The position numbers were made by a program, and so were the translations under genes. Below the pieces are notes generated by a model. It saw nothing but the letters and a program-made list of their open reading frames with translations, was not told the origin of the DNA and searched no databases. Shown one piece after another: positions 1-7,850 of a stretch of DNA of 25,300 nt. Within the stretch, counting starts at the first letter, position 1; every line of letters begins with the position of its first letter. The DNA is from a virus, in IMG/VR virus record IMGVR_UViG_3300029267_000127, positions 1 to 25,300 of that record, one strand, 5' to 3'.

Positions 1-915
1 ATTATAAGTTCCTGTGCTGGGTGCGATATACTTATAAGTCGTCGTATTGAAGTTTCCTGGTGCGTCCAATTCAATATTATCATAAGGGATAATTTGTGAT
101 GTGAATTGATTATTATATTCTTCAATACTAACATTCAGTTCATTTTCTTTGTTTTCAACAATTATACTTTCATCATTTCCAAACGCAGATAAGTATAGTT
201 TTCTAAATAAATTGGAAGTCAAAAAAGTTGATGTATAAGAATATCCCGCTTCTTCAAATATCTTATCCCAAATGGCTTTAGCCCTTATCATCGGTTTGAA
301 CCTATTGATTGGAAGGGGGTTTCCTGTTCCCGATGAAGTGAAGTGTTTACCGACATTATCTTGTGATATACGGGTTTCAATTGGAATACCATCTTCGTCG
401 TAGTTCACCCCAAAATCAATCAATGGATACAATATATCACCTTGAAATAATCCATTTGTTAATGAAGGGGTATTTGGATACGCAGCCCAACTTAATATAA
501 CATTGGATATGTTTTGTGTGTGCGTATATTCGGATAAGTCAAGTTCATTCAAATAACCTTCCCCGACTGATGTTCCAAAATCTTTTGTTTCACCCAAAAA
601 GATAAGTTCGTAGTCAACCTTCTGTTGTTGTCCTGATAAGTATATCTTCTGTAGTCGGATTTGTCCAGTCCTGAATAACAAACTATCAACATATATGAAG
701 GCTTCCCTTTTTTGTGTTATATCAAAATCCAATCCGTTGATTTCAAATGCTGTTTTGAAAAACTGATTGTTATGTGAAGTCGCAGGAACACGGAATGTCC
801 TTGAAAAGACACTCTTCGCAGATGTATCCCGAATGTCTTCAATACTGAAGGTTAATTTCGGGGGGCTCTGTTCATATAAGTCAATTGAAATACCATCAAT
901 AATTAATTCAACCAT
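1..915 (-). CDS. Large tail structural protein, left copy, cut by window edge
   Basis: The frame is open from the ATG at 915 to the window edge, giving the first 305 residues of a protein that is complete at 19897-22116 (739 aa). The N-terminus (MVELIIDGISIDLYEQSPPK) is nearly identical to that copy, with scattered changes further in. The start overlaps the stop of the upstream 458-aa gene. By position, between that gene and the tape measure in the complete copy, it is probably a tail-tip or baseplate component; this is inference from context. The missing C-terminal part lies outside the window. Confidence 0.85.
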   Translation of the reverse strand, partial: MVELIIDGISIDLYEQSPPKLTFSIEDIRDTSAKSVFSRTFRVPATSHNNQFFKTAFEINGLDFDITQKREAFIYVDSLLFRTGQIRLQKIYLSGQQQKVDYELIFLGETKDFGTSVGEGYLNELDLSEYTHTQNISNVILSWAAYPNTPSLTNGLFQGDILYPLIDFGVNYDEDGIPIETRISQDNVGKHFTSSGTGNPLPINRFKPMIRAKAIWDKIFEEAGYSYTSTFLTSNLFRKLYLSAFGNDESIIVENKENELNVSIEEYNNQFTSQIIPYDNIELDAPGNFNTTTYKYIAPSTGTYN

Positions 916-2291
916 TATCCCCTTTGTATATTCAATTTATGTGCTGATTTCATCTGTATCTGATATTGGAAGAATTTGTCTTTTCTGAATGTTCGTTCAT
1001 TCCAAGTCGTATTCGTCAACACTACAGGAACCCAAGTAGTTGATGGATGAAAACGAGCACGAACATCAGGTGATACAAACAAACTTTTTAGTTTCAACGC
1101 ATCTTCATCAGATAAGAAATCTGTTGTGATTGTCCAACCTTCTTGAACATCAGTATGGTATACTTGTTCACCCCTTGAATAGTTTGGCAAACTGAATGTG
1201 GCTTCACCCCAAGTTCCTTCTGGTTTCACATAAGTTTCACGACTTATGGTATAGTTATTATCCGTCCTTTTGGTGAAATAATAATAATCACGAACACCAA
1301 AACTATTCAACCAACTTAATTGGACATAATCAAAGTCATTACATTGTTCATCAACAATATCCACCCTGATTGGAGCATATGTCGGTGTCGGACTATAATC
1401 ATCTTCTGTTGAACTACAATTTCCAGTTCCCTTCAATGTATAAGGGGCTAAATAGTAATGTGTTATGTTTTGAAAATTTGTCACCAGTCCTGCGTTTCTA
1501 TTTCCTGAATTGAAGTGAATAATATCATATGGATATACTGGGTCTGTTTCATCAAATAAGACATTATAAATGGTGTCCAATATAATTATTCCACTTGTGT
1601 TCACCAAAGTCATTCTGACTCCCCTAATTCCTTCACATCCCGTTGGTATTGGAAATGAAATATTTTCCCTTGAATAGTTCAACCACGAAGTGATGAAATC
1701 AACATCATTTCGGTGTCTTGTCAAACAATATACATCTTGTATTGACGCATCAGTTGAAATCCAGTCTGGTATGACACCAGTCAAAAATGTTTTGTTTTTT
1801 GTGGTGAACATATCAGATAATCCAACCCCTTTTTCTGATATGATTGGACACCCAACTACTCCCGCAAGTAAGGGGGTATAATTTTGATAAGGGAAGTCCA
1901 ATTCATTCCATTCTTTTCGTCCACCAATAACAATCTTATTGGATAATGTTCCTTGAACCACAAACACCCCAACACCATTGATGTATCCATATCTTAATGA
2001 ATACCTGAAGGTTTCGTCGGGGGCAAATGAAAACGCATTTGATGTTTCCGCACTATAGTTTGGTGTCGTATAATTTTGTAGTATCTTCTGAATATCAAAG
2101 TGAAAATACCCCTGAATATTTGGATATTGTTCCACAAGTGCTATTCGTGTTGATAAGTCCGTTGTCAAAATTTCAACGGCACATTTTTCACCTGTTTCAT
2201 TCAAATCAAAGAATGTATACAAGTTTTTTCCATAAGATTTTTCAACCTTATTTATATCAGAAATCAGTGATAAGTCAGGTGCTTCAGCCAT
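915..2291 (-). CDS. Tail-associated structural protein, 458 aa (left copy)
   Basis: I do not recognise a named family. The protein follows the gp10-like gene and precedes the large tail protein, so a virion tail or receptor-contacting role is likely. The reading frame opens at TTG 2297, but the ATG at 2291 (MAEAPDLSLI) is preferred and is conserved in the other copy. It is rich in aromatic and Thr/Ser residues with no signal peptide or membrane segment, as expected for a beta-rich virion protein. Compared with the copy at 22116-23492, substitutions cluster at residues 141-193 and 267-303, while the C-terminal 150 residues are nearly constant. It overlaps the upstream gp10-like gene by 8 nt and the downstream gene at base 915. 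Confidence 0.8.
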   Translation of the reverse strand: MAEAPDLSLISDINKVEKSYGKNLYTFFDLNETGEKCAVEILTTDLSTRIALVEQYPNIQGYFHFDIQKILQNYTTPNYSAETSNAFSFAPDETFRYSLRYGYINGVGVFVVQGTLSNKIVIGGRKEWNELDFPYQNYTPLLAGVVGCPIISEKGVGLSDMFTTKNKTFLTGVIPDWISTDASIQDVYCLTRHRNDVDFITSWLNYSRENISFPIPTGCEGIRGVRMTLVNTSGIIILDTIYNVLFDETDPVYPYDIIHFNSGNRNAGLVTNFQNITHYYLAPYTLKGTGNCSSTEDDYSPTPTYAPIRVDIVDEQCNDFDYVQLSWLNSFGVRDYYYFTKRTDNNYTISRETYVKPEGTWGEATFSLPNYSRGEQVYHTDVQEGWTITTDFLSDEDALKLKSLFVSPDVRARFHPSTTWVPVVLTNTTWNERTFRKDKFFQYQIQMKSAHKLNIQRG

Positions 2292-2736
2292 TTCCAAATT
2301 CTTTATTATAAATATTTATAAGTCGCTCTTCTATATCTTTTGGATAAAAATCAAAGGCGTCAATACCTGGAACCTTCTTTGGATTGTGTTTACTACCAAA
2401 CCTATATCCAACAGGTTCATTGAATGCCCCAGCGACTTCTGCGGGTATTCCAAACGCTCCATTTCTTTTGAAACCATCAACACCAAAACTTAAGAAATAA
2501 CCATAATACATCATTTGAATGATGAAGGCATCTTCTTCAATACGAACCCCTGAAAAACTCCGTCTTAAGTTTCCCGTCCTGTTTTTGAATGGTGCTCTGC
2601 GTGTTCCACCTTTGTATAATAAATTGTATACATCAGATAATAACACCGACAATTCACCATCAACCCCTTTGTCAAGGTATTCGGCTGTTTTCAGTATTTC
2701 GTTTGCCAATTCGTCTATATTGTCTTCAATCGGCAT
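2284..2736 (-). CDS. HK97 gp10-like neck/tail completion protein (left copy)
   Basis: This 150-aa protein has the hallmark of the HK97-gp10 family: a basic RTGNLRRS motif at residues 53-60, followed by YYGYFLSFG at 77-85. Known members join the head connector to the tail and help finish the neck. The N-terminal 45 residues look helical. The ATG at 2736 directly follows the stop of the 146-aa gene, and the 3' end overlaps the 458-aa gene by 8 nt, so the genes are probably co-translated. The copy at 23485-23937 has the same length and only a few residue changes. Confidence 0.8.
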   Translation of the reverse strand: MPIEDNIDELANEILKTAEYLDKGVDGELSVLLSDVYNLLYKGGTRRAPFKNRTGNLRRSFSGVRIEEDAFIIQMMYYGYFLSFGVDGFKRNGAFGIPAEVAGAFNEPVGYRFGSKHNPKKVPGIDAFDFYPKDIEERLINIYNKEFGNG

Positions 2737-2737
2737 A

Positions 2738-3178
2738 TCAAATTGGTTTGTCGCAAATGTCCAATGGACTATTATAAATTATTGTCAACGCTCCCGTAGC
2801 CCCAACCACATCATCTGAAAACCTTTCTTTGAATGGTGTTATGGTGAAGGGTGTTGATATTTCAACAAGGGGATGAACCAAAGTCATATTGAACTTTGAA
2901 ATCACATCAGTCAAATACTGAATACATAATGACTGGTGTTTAATTATATCCCTTTTGGTGTCCTTTGCTTGTGTCATACTGATAAGATTGAAGGTGAACC
3001 TTGAAACCTTATTGTCAGCCTGAATATTGATTGGATTAAGAAACATATACGGATAATCAGGTGCTTCATTTGTATCGGGGGTATTCATATCACTTATATC
3101 CCCGTATCCAAATGTGTTCACGAACTTATGATTTTCACATATACTTTCTATTGTTGTTATGATTTCTTCGTATGTCAT
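2738..3178 (-). CDS. Putative tail terminator/completion protein, 146 aa (left copy)
   Basis: A small soluble alpha/beta protein with no motif I can assign firmly. It sits next to the gp10-like gene, where tailed phages usually encode the tail terminator (gpU-like), so a tail-completion role is inferred from position. The frame opens at TTG 3181, but the ATG at 3178 (MTYEEII) is used because the right copy starts there. It overlaps the end of the 234-aa gene by 44 nt. The region FTFNLISMTQ is retained in both copies; the changes are scattered. Confidence 0.65.
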   Translation of the reverse strand: MTYEEIITTIESICENHKFVNTFGYGDISDMNTPDTNEAPDYPYMFLNPINIQADNKVSRFTFNLISMTQAKDTKRDIIKHQSLCIQYLTDVISKFNMTLVHPLVEISTPFTITPFKERFSDDVVGATGALTIIYNSPLDICDKPI

Positions 3179-3839
3179 CAATCTGTTTTTTTTCTTCTTC
3201 TAATTTATCTTTTTTCCATGCCAAGAAATTGAAACATTCCTTGACATTATGGTTCACGACTTCTTTGATATTCAGAAACTTTTCGTCAGCCAAAACCATA
3301 ATTAAGTCATACCACATATATTCGGGGGAAATCTTTTCTATTTCTTCTTTGATTTCCCCTTCTTCGTCAATACCAAATAATTTTGAATAACCTTTGAAGA
3401 TGGTTTCCCTATATCTGATATATGATTGTATCGCTCCCCAAACTTGTCGTAGTGTTATGTCCTTTGTGTCGTTTAATCCATATAATTTCTTCGCAATACC
3501 ATCAATGGTTTTTCTTAACCCCTTATTGAATAGTATTTCCAAATCAATGAAATCACCCAATGTAATGTCATCAAAGTTGATAAGTTTGTGTTCACCAATT
3601 TCTTTGACTATATCACAATCGGACGGATACAGGACATTATAAATAATTATCACCCCAACTGATTTGGTTTTGTCGGGGATTATTTCAATTTCGTCGTCGG
3701 GGATTTCCATTGCTTCCTTAAGAATGTATGCCCAACTAAATTCGGACTCCACATCAAAACGAGCCAAGTCCTTCCACTTATCCAAAGTGAAATCTTCGGG
3801 AACACTATATGTATTGTTATTTATGACGAAATCAAACAT
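3135..3839 (-). CDS. Conserved phage protein, 234 aa, after terminase (left copy)
   Basis: The frame is open from ATG 3902 (255 aa), but the right copy has no ATG there and starts at the position matching 3839 (MFDFVINNNTYSV), so 3839 is chosen. The protein is acidic and mostly helical. Its charged, Lys/Asn/Arg-rich C-terminal tail is the most variable part between copies. It starts 13 nt after the terminase stop and overlaps the next gene by 44 nt. Its place ahead of the neck and tail genes would suit a tail assembly chaperone or neck factor, but I see no motif that proves it. Confidence 0.65.
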   Translation of the reverse strand: MFDFVINNNTYSVPEDFTLDKWKDLARFDVESEFSWAYILKEAMEIPDDEIEIIPDKTKSVGVIIIYNVLYPSDCDIVKEIGEHKLINFDDITLGDFIDLEILFNKGLRKTIDGIAKKLYGLNDTKDITLRQVWGAIQSYIRYRETIFKGYSKLFGIDEEGEIKEEIEKISPEYMWYDLIMVLADEKFLNIKEVVNHNVKECFNFLAWKKDKLEEEKKQIDDIRRNHNNNRKYM

Positions 3840-3852
3840 ACTTAAAAATATA

Positions 3853-5070
3853 TTATCTAACCCAATTGTATGAACCCTTCTTCTTTTTTGTTTTTCGGGC
3901 ATAGTTGGTGATTGCTAATGACATAACGCAGTCGTCGTGAAACCCCTTTTCAGCACCATACTTAATGTTCCGTGTTGAAGGTGAATATTCAAATGTGAAG
4001 GTGTTTAATTCTTGAAATAAGGGGGGATATAATTCTTGTGAAGGTATGACTATACTTCCATCATTAAAATCCAATATCAGTCCTTCTATGATTTCCTGTT
4101 TGGTTTTTGTATTGGTGATGAAGGGTTCAATGTCTTTATATTCATCCCGTATCTGTTCATATATCACATCCCCTATACTATTCACTTCCACCAGTGCCGA
4201 TGCCTTGTGTTCCTTAAGTTTTTTGATGATGTTATTGATGATGATTTTCCAATCTTTTTTATTATCCCGATATATGTCAATCACATTCCCCGCATCATCC
4301 ATAAATGTTGCGACTGAATAATCCATTTGTCTTCCCAAGTCAATACCACAATATATCCGTCCTTGTGGTTTTGGATATTCATTGAAGGTGGTTATGTTAT
4401 GGAACACCTCTCCACCATCATCCACAAATTCAGCCAAGTATTCCTGTTTGTATACATTTTCAGGAAGTGTCTTCTTTGCTTCAATTACATCATTCTTATT
4501 GACATACGGATTGTCATAACTATTCCCGTGATATGATTTGTAGTCGGGGTATTCATCTGACTCCCCCATCTGATATAAATTATAAAACCAATTTTTTCCT
4601 TTCGGGGTTGATAAGAATAACACCTTCTTTCCCTTTACCAGTAGTGTCGGTTTGATGGCTTCAATCCATGCTTCTTCTTTGATGTATGCGGCTTCGTCAA
4701 TGATACAATAGTCAAATGTATACCCCCTGATGTTGTCGTATCTTTCCGCACTTCTGAAGATGATTTCCGAACCATTCTTCAGTATGATGATATTGTCCGA
4801 ATAATTACAAGTTTCCACTATTTCAGTGTCCACAATGTTTTTGAACAATTCTTTTTGAACTTTGTTGGTTTGTGAATATACGGGGGAAACCCATAAGATA
4901 CTTGTATTTGGATTATTTATTCCCCAATATAACATAAGGTTCATTGCCAACAAACTCTTCCCAGATTGTCTTGAAATGGATACAATGTGGTATTTTGATG
5001 AACCCCTGACTCCATCAAGAATTTCCTTCTGTTTCTTCGTCGGTATTATCCCTGTTATTTGCTTCGCCAA
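3853..5070 (-). CDS. terL: Terminase large subunit (packaging ATPase-nuclease)
   Basis: This 405-aa protein is the motor that translocates and cuts DNA during head filling. Walker A is SRQSGKS at residues 33-39, Walker B is CIIDEA at 122-127, and the coupling motif is LSTPKG at 153-158. The RNase H-like nuclease domain shows the expected acidic residues: D244 in GIDLGRQMDYS, E295 in VEVNSIG, and the DD pair at 379-380 in HDDCVMSLA. The start is TTG at 5070. An in-frame stop lies three codons upstream, and the next ATG comes after Walker A, so TTG is the best start. The 5' end overlaps the small-subunit candidate by 56 nt. Confidence 0.95.
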   Translation of the reverse strand: MAKQITGIIPTKKQKEILDGVRGSSKYHIVSISRQSGKSLLAMNLMLYWGINNPNTSILWVSPVYSQTNKVQKELFKNIVDTEIVETCNYSDNIIILKNGSEIIFRSAERYDNIRGYTFDYCIIDEAAYIKEEAWIEAIKPTLLVKGKKVLFLSTPKGKNWFYNLYQMGESDEYPDYKSYHGNSYDNPYVNKNDVIEAKKTLPENVYKQEYLAEFVDDGGEVFHNITTFNEYPKPQGRIYCGIDLGRQMDYSVATFMDDAGNVIDIYRDNKKDWKIIINNIIKKLKEHKASALVEVNSIGDVIYEQIRDEYKDIEPFITNTKTKQEIIEGLILDFNDGSIVIPSQELYPPLFQELNTFTFEYSPSTRNIKYGAEKGFHDDCVMSLAITNYARKTKKKKGSYNWVR

Positions 5071-5344
5071 ATTTGAATATCACTTGATTAAGGGGTTTGT
5101 CTTCACCCCCATTTATTTCAGTCCTTTGAAGTTTTGGAAGTATGTAGTCCGAATATCTTTCAACAATTAATAACGCTTTTTCGGGATTATCTTCCGCAAC
5201 CCGTTTCAACCATTTTTGAATATCAGGCAATGAACTTTCAATCAACATCTGAAACGCTTCACGAATTTCTTTTGTCGTCTTATTTGGAACACCCTTCGGG
5301 CGTCCGTTTGGATTGTTTGTATGTCCTTTTCTTCCTCTCGGCAT
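5015..5344 (-). CDS. terS: Putative terminase small subunit (DUF5681-like)
   Basis: The N-terminus carries RGRKGHTNNPNGRPKGVPNK, the basic glycine/asparagine-rich signature of DUF5681-type proteins found beside phage terminases. The middle (residues 25-75) is helical, with KTTKEIREAF and PEKALLIVERYSDYILPKL. The C-terminal 30 residues are acidic. A small terminase subunit would recognise phage DNA and load the large subunit; the role is inferred from motif and from the 56-nt overlap with terL. The frame opens at TTG 5356, but the ATG at 5344 is preferred because it places the basic motif at the usual N-terminal position. Confidence 0.75.
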   Translation of the reverse strand: MPRGRKGHTNNPNGRPKGVPNKTTKEIREAFQMLIESSLPDIQKWLKRVAEDNPEKALLIVERYSDYILPKLQRTEINGGEDKPLNQVIFKFGEANNRDNTDEETEGNS

Positions 5345-5380
5345 GACTTGTATCAACTTGTTGTCTTCAAATAAATATAA

Positions 5381-5659
5381 TTACTTGAAGAAATGATATT
5401 TTAGTTCAAAAATGATGTTTTGTGAACATATACCACATTTTCCTGGTGTCTTGTTTGATTTGAATAAATAATTATAAATTTCATATACCATATTAATTTC
5501 TTCTTTGGTTTTCTTTCGTGTTGAAAAGAATAAGTTTCTGTTATTCATCACCCAATTTTCATAATATTGTTCCTTTGACATACTGGGGGTTGGCGTCGGT
5601 TTTGGTGTTGTTTTTACCTTTCGTGGACGACCTGGTTTTCTTTTACCTGTATTTTCCAT
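5381..5659 (-). CDS. Small AT-hook protein with a C-terminal CxxC
   Basis: This 92-aa protein starts with a basic AT-hook (KRKPGRPRK, residues 6-14), followed by a Thr/Pro linker and a helical middle. Near the end there is a single CGIC (residues 75-78) that could be half of a zinc site. AT-hooks bind the minor groove of AT-rich DNA, so DNA binding is likely. The start overlaps the end of the sigma-like gene by 17 nt. Its place just before the terminase genes would fit a role in packaging or late regulation, which is inference. It belongs to no family I can name. Confidence 0.65.
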   Translation of the reverse strand: MENTGKRKPGRPRKVKTTPKPTPTPSMSKEQYYENWVMNNRNLFFSTRKKTKEEINMVYEIYNYLFKSNKTPGKCGICSQNIIFELKYHFFK

Positions 5660-6242
5660 AATTTTTTAATATTTGTGTTGTTATTATCTTTAATGATTTT
5701 CCCTTATACTTTGAATTATCATTAATTCTTTCCTGTAGTTTTTCCATAATAATTGAAACACCCTTTTTGTATTCAGTTGAAATATGACTTCTTGATACAT
5801 TCATTCTTCGTGCGACTTCAGAAAAATTATTTCCCAATGAAGAATATAATAATATTATCATTCCGTAGTATCTTTCCCTGTCATCACCTTCTAATAGTTC
5901 ATCTATACAATCAAACACTTTGTCGGTGATTATATCTTCATCAACATCATAATCTTCTATTGGTGTTTCAATGTTATTATCAAATTCAACAGATTTGAAT
6001 TTTCTATAATTTTTATGAAAAGGGGATGTGGAAGAATTCCAATTATTCGTTCCTATACGAATAATAAAAAATTTTCCATCACCCTTTTCAACTACCTTTT
6101 CAGTTTTTTTATTTTCAAGAAACATTGTTATGACTTCTTGAACAAAATCTTCGTATAATTCAGGTTTTTCACCTTTGGTGATATTATACATCCATTCCCT
6201 GATGTTTTCATAATTTTCACTTATCCATTTGTTTACCAGCAT
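5643..6242 (-). CDS. Sigma-70-like transcription factor, putative
   Basis: The 199-aa protein has the two-part plan of small sigma factors. Residues 30-45 (YEDFVQEVITMFLENK) resemble region 2, which grips core RNA polymerase. Residues 138-165 (NNFSEVARRMNVSRSHIS) form a helix-turn-helix like region 4, which reads the -35 element. An acidic linker (residues 86-110) joins them. It could direct host polymerase to late phage promoters. The same plan also occurs in some small-terminase-like proteins, so the role is not certain. The ATG at 6242 overlaps the small ORF at 6217-6300. Confidence 0.65.
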   Translation of the reverse strand: MLVNKWISENYENIREWMYNITKGEKPELYEDFVQEVITMFLENKKTEKVVEKGDGKFFIIRIGTNNWNSSTSPFHKNYRKFKSVEFDNNIETPIEDYDVDEDIITDKVFDCIDELLEGDDRERYYGMIILLYSSLGNNFSEVARRMNVSRSHISTEYKKGVSIIMEKLQERINDNSKYKGKSLKIITTQILKNYGKYR

Positions 6243-6300
6243 ATTTCCCTATTTGAAATGCGATGGTATACAAAATGATTAAAAATACTACTTTTTCCAT
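6217..6300 (-). CDS. Possible 27-aa membrane peptide
   Basis: A short frame from ATG 6300 encodes MEKVVFLIILYTIAFQIGKY plus seven more residues. Residues 4-17 are strongly hydrophobic and flanked by charge, as in a single-pass mini membrane protein. It overlaps the end of the 47-aa gene by 13 nt and the start of the sigma-like gene by 26 nt. That is typical of coupled phage genes, but also possible by chance at this length. It could be a small toxin, a lysis regulator or a random ORF. Confidence 0.3.
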   Translation of the reverse strand: MEKVVFLIILYTIAFQIGKYAGKQMDK

Positions 6301-6431
6301 TTCTTTTTTAATTCTTTTTTGAATGCCATTAATTTATTATATTTTCTTTGTTCTTCCACTTTATATAAATACAAGTCATACCAGTTTTTCAACGAAAACT
6401 GGAACTGGTTTTTTTTCATTTCTTCTTCCAT
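6288..6431 (-). CDS. Small basic protein, 47 aa, after the helicase
   Basis: The ATG at 6431 overlaps the helicase TAA by one base (TAATG), a usual translational-coupling arrangement. The product is highly charged and helical, rich in Lys, Tyr and Trp, and ends LKKKWKK. It fills what would otherwise be a 188-base gap in a gene-dense strand, which supports it being real. No family is recognised; nucleic-acid binding is possible from its charge. A short inverted repeat with a T-run lies inside its 5' part (6381-6416). Confidence 0.6.
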   Translation of the reverse strand: MEEEMKKNQFQFSLKNWYDLYLYKVEEQRKYNKLMAFKKELKKKWKK

Positions 6432-7657
6432 TATCCTAACATAAATTGTTCGTTTTCTTTTATTTCAATTTCCATTGTATTTGGATTCCATTTGATATTA
6501 TGTGCCGATGATGTTTTTCCGTATCTGTTTTTGATAATCGCAACATCCGCCTTATTGTCATCAATCTGTTGACTTGTTCGTGAAACACCCAATACCATTG
6601 TTGCTTTTTGTCCTTTGGATACGGAACCAGCCATCTGACTTAAGTCAGGTATTTCATTATTCAATCCACTTCTATTGGTTTGAACCGCAGTCCAAAATAC
6701 AATGTTATTCTTCCAACAGAATTCTTCCAATTCATTGGATGTATTTATTTCGCTCATCCAGTTTTCTTTTCTGACTTTCGTTGGAGCCAACAAATCCAAA
6801 TAGTCCAAACATATCGCATCGGGGGTGAACCCTTCAGCCTTTAGTGTTTCCATAAAATCTTGAATATCACTTAATGATGTTTTCCCCGAATACATTTTTA
6901 CCACCTTAAGATTTGGAATGGTTTTCCCCCTCTTTAAGAGTTCATTTGATGGATTGCCTAACTTCACCCTATGAAGACGAATATAATCGTTTGTTGCCCC
7001 CTCAAAAACGATATGAAGGACTTTCAGCCCCCTTAACATCAGTTGGTTCGCCATATATGATAAGAATACTGATTTTCCAATCCCCGTTGATGCCAACAAT
7101 ATTCCAATTTCGCCGCGCCCAACACCACCATTATTATCAATCAAATCCACCCCCGTTGGAATAACATCCCGTTCCAATTCTTCATCATAATCCCAAAGGT
7201 TTTTCACTTCGTAGTCATAATCATTCTTCTTCAGTTTTTCAATGTCTTTCAACTTTGAAAATAATGTATCAGTATCAATCTTATGTATTTCTTCACCAAC
7301 ATTGGAAATCATATTTTCCTCCAACTTTCGTTTCATATTATCAATCATATATTTCTTTTCCCCGTCAGTCATTTGAATATCTTGTATTTGGTATTTCACA
7401 TGCTCCATTATTTGTTTCTTCAGAATGTTTTTTTCAACACCATCTTCAATCTTTGAAGGAAGGTTTTCATCAATTCGTATATTCAGTATTTCATAAGTTG
7501 GTATTTCATTATACAAATCAAAGTGTTCCTTCACATTGGTATAAATAAAATCAATCGCTTTATTCTTAAACCTATACTTCTTCAGTATATTTTTATTCTT
7601 CTTAAAAAACTTTGGTTCTTCAAGTATCATCTTAATTAACAAGTTGTCATAATTCAT
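6431..7657 (-). CDS. DnaB-like replicative helicase
   Basis: The 408-aa protein has a RecA/DnaB-type ATPase core: Walker A ASTGIGKS at residues 189-196, Walker B ICLDYLDLL around D285, then TAVQTNRSG at 323-331 and KNRYGK near 376-381. The N-terminal 150 residues are helical, like the DnaB N-terminal domain. It would unwind DNA at the phage fork and probably recruits host primase and polymerase, since no other replication enzyme is encoded. The frame is open to 7717, but the ATG at 7657 (MNYDNLL) follows a clear A-rich leader and is the likely start. Repeats and an AT-rich tract lie directly upstream. Confidence 0.9.
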   Translation of the reverse strand: MNYDNLLIKMILEEPKFFKKNKNILKKYRFKNKAIDFIYTNVKEHFDLYNEIPTYEILNIRIDENLPSKIEDGVEKNILKKQIMEHVKYQIQDIQMTDGEKKYMIDNMKRKLEENMISNVGEEIHKIDTDTLFSKLKDIEKLKKNDYDYEVKNLWDYDEELERDVIPTGVDLIDNNGGVGRGEIGILLASTGIGKSVFLSYMANQLMLRGLKVLHIVFEGATNDYIRLHRVKLGNPSNELLKRGKTIPNLKVVKMYSGKTSLSDIQDFMETLKAEGFTPDAICLDYLDLLAPTKVRKENWMSEINTSNELEEFCWKNNIVFWTAVQTNRSGLNNEIPDLSQMAGSVSKGQKATMVLGVSRTSQQIDDNKADVAIIKNRYGKTSSAHNIKWNPNTMEIEIKENEQFMLG

Positions 7658-7757
7658 ATTTTTCTTTTTTTGATTGGATTGGTGAAGACGGAAATTTGTG
7701 TAGTGAAAACGGAACAAATTTGGATTCCGTCTTCACATACAATTCAATCTTTACCAT
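7647..7757 (-). CDS. Possible 36-aa leader ORF before the helicase
   Basis: A frame from ATG 7757 (MVKIELYVKTESKF...) ends at a TGA that overlaps the helicase start by 11 nt. It contains the repeated GTGAARACGGAA elements. The overlap would allow coupling to the helicase, but composition and length give weak support. The DNA may instead be purely regulatory or an origin. Confidence 0.2.
   Translation of the reverse strand: MVKIELYVKTESKFVPFSLHKFPSSPIQSKKEKYEL
7682..7736. repeat. Three GTGAARACGGAA repeats, iteron-like or operator
   Basis: GTGAAGACGGAA at 7682-7693 is repeated as GTGAAAACGGAA at 7703-7714 and inverted as TTCCGTCTTCAC at 7725-7736. The outer pair forms a perfect 12-bp inverted repeat. 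AAATTTGT (7692-7699) and ACAAATTT (7714-7721) extend the symmetry inside it. The set lies between a winged-helix gene and the helicase gene, so it could bind a replication initiator or act as an operator or mRNA hairpin for the helicase. Confidence 0.75.
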
Positions 7758-7812
7758 CTTTTTATTTTTATTTTTTTATTAATATATTATTTGATATAAT
7801 ATTGTGGAACAT
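7682..7812. other. Candidate replication origin
   Basis: The iteron-like repeats at 7682-7736 adjoin a run of almost pure A/T at about 7757-7812. That run includes T-rich tracts and a TATTATTTGATATAAT stretch, and could serve as a DNA-unwinding element. A winged-helix protein gene lies on one side and the helicase on the other, the usual neighbours of an origin. This is inferred from layout only; no host DnaA box was recognised. Confidence 0.35.
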
Positions 7813-7850
7813 TTTGACACTACGGGTGGATACATAATGTCCCCCCTTTT

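Larger units (their letters stand above)
1..4099. repeat. Left copy of a 4.1 kb diverged repeat (pairs with 21202-25300)
   Basis: Every gene here (large tail protein start, 458-aa protein, gp10-like, 146-aa, 234-aa, terminase C-terminus) recurs in the same order and orientation exactly 21,201 bp to the right. Protein lengths are equal and the offset stays constant from base 1 to base 4099, so there is no net indel. Substitutions are frequent and many are silent: by eye about 30 in the 450-bp gp10-like gene against only a few amino-acid changes. Both copies are therefore intact genes under purifying selection. I read it as the same region of two related phage variants rather than as a mobile element. 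Confidence 0.95.

Noticed and set aside
3186-3193. A run of eight A on the minus strand near the end of the 234-aa gene, overlapping the next gene, as a possible programmed frameshift
   Set aside because: The run is not placed as a proper slippery heptamer in the reading frame, and the other copy has it interrupted (GAAAATAAAAG), so it is not conserved.
3840-3902. Upstream extension of the 234-aa gene to ATG 3902
   Set aside because: The right copy has ACG instead of ATG at that position, while ATG at the 3839 equivalent is shared.
1-4099. Insertion sequence or ordinary segmental duplication as the cause of the long repeat
   Set aside because: There is no transposase, no terminal inverted repeats, and the homology runs off both window edges with constant offset.
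6381-6416. CCAGTTTT...AAAACTGG hairpin followed by a T-run on the plus strand, as a terminator
   Set aside because: No plus-strand gene lies upstream, and the sequence is coding on the minus strand; the T-run does not follow the better stem directly. It may be chance.
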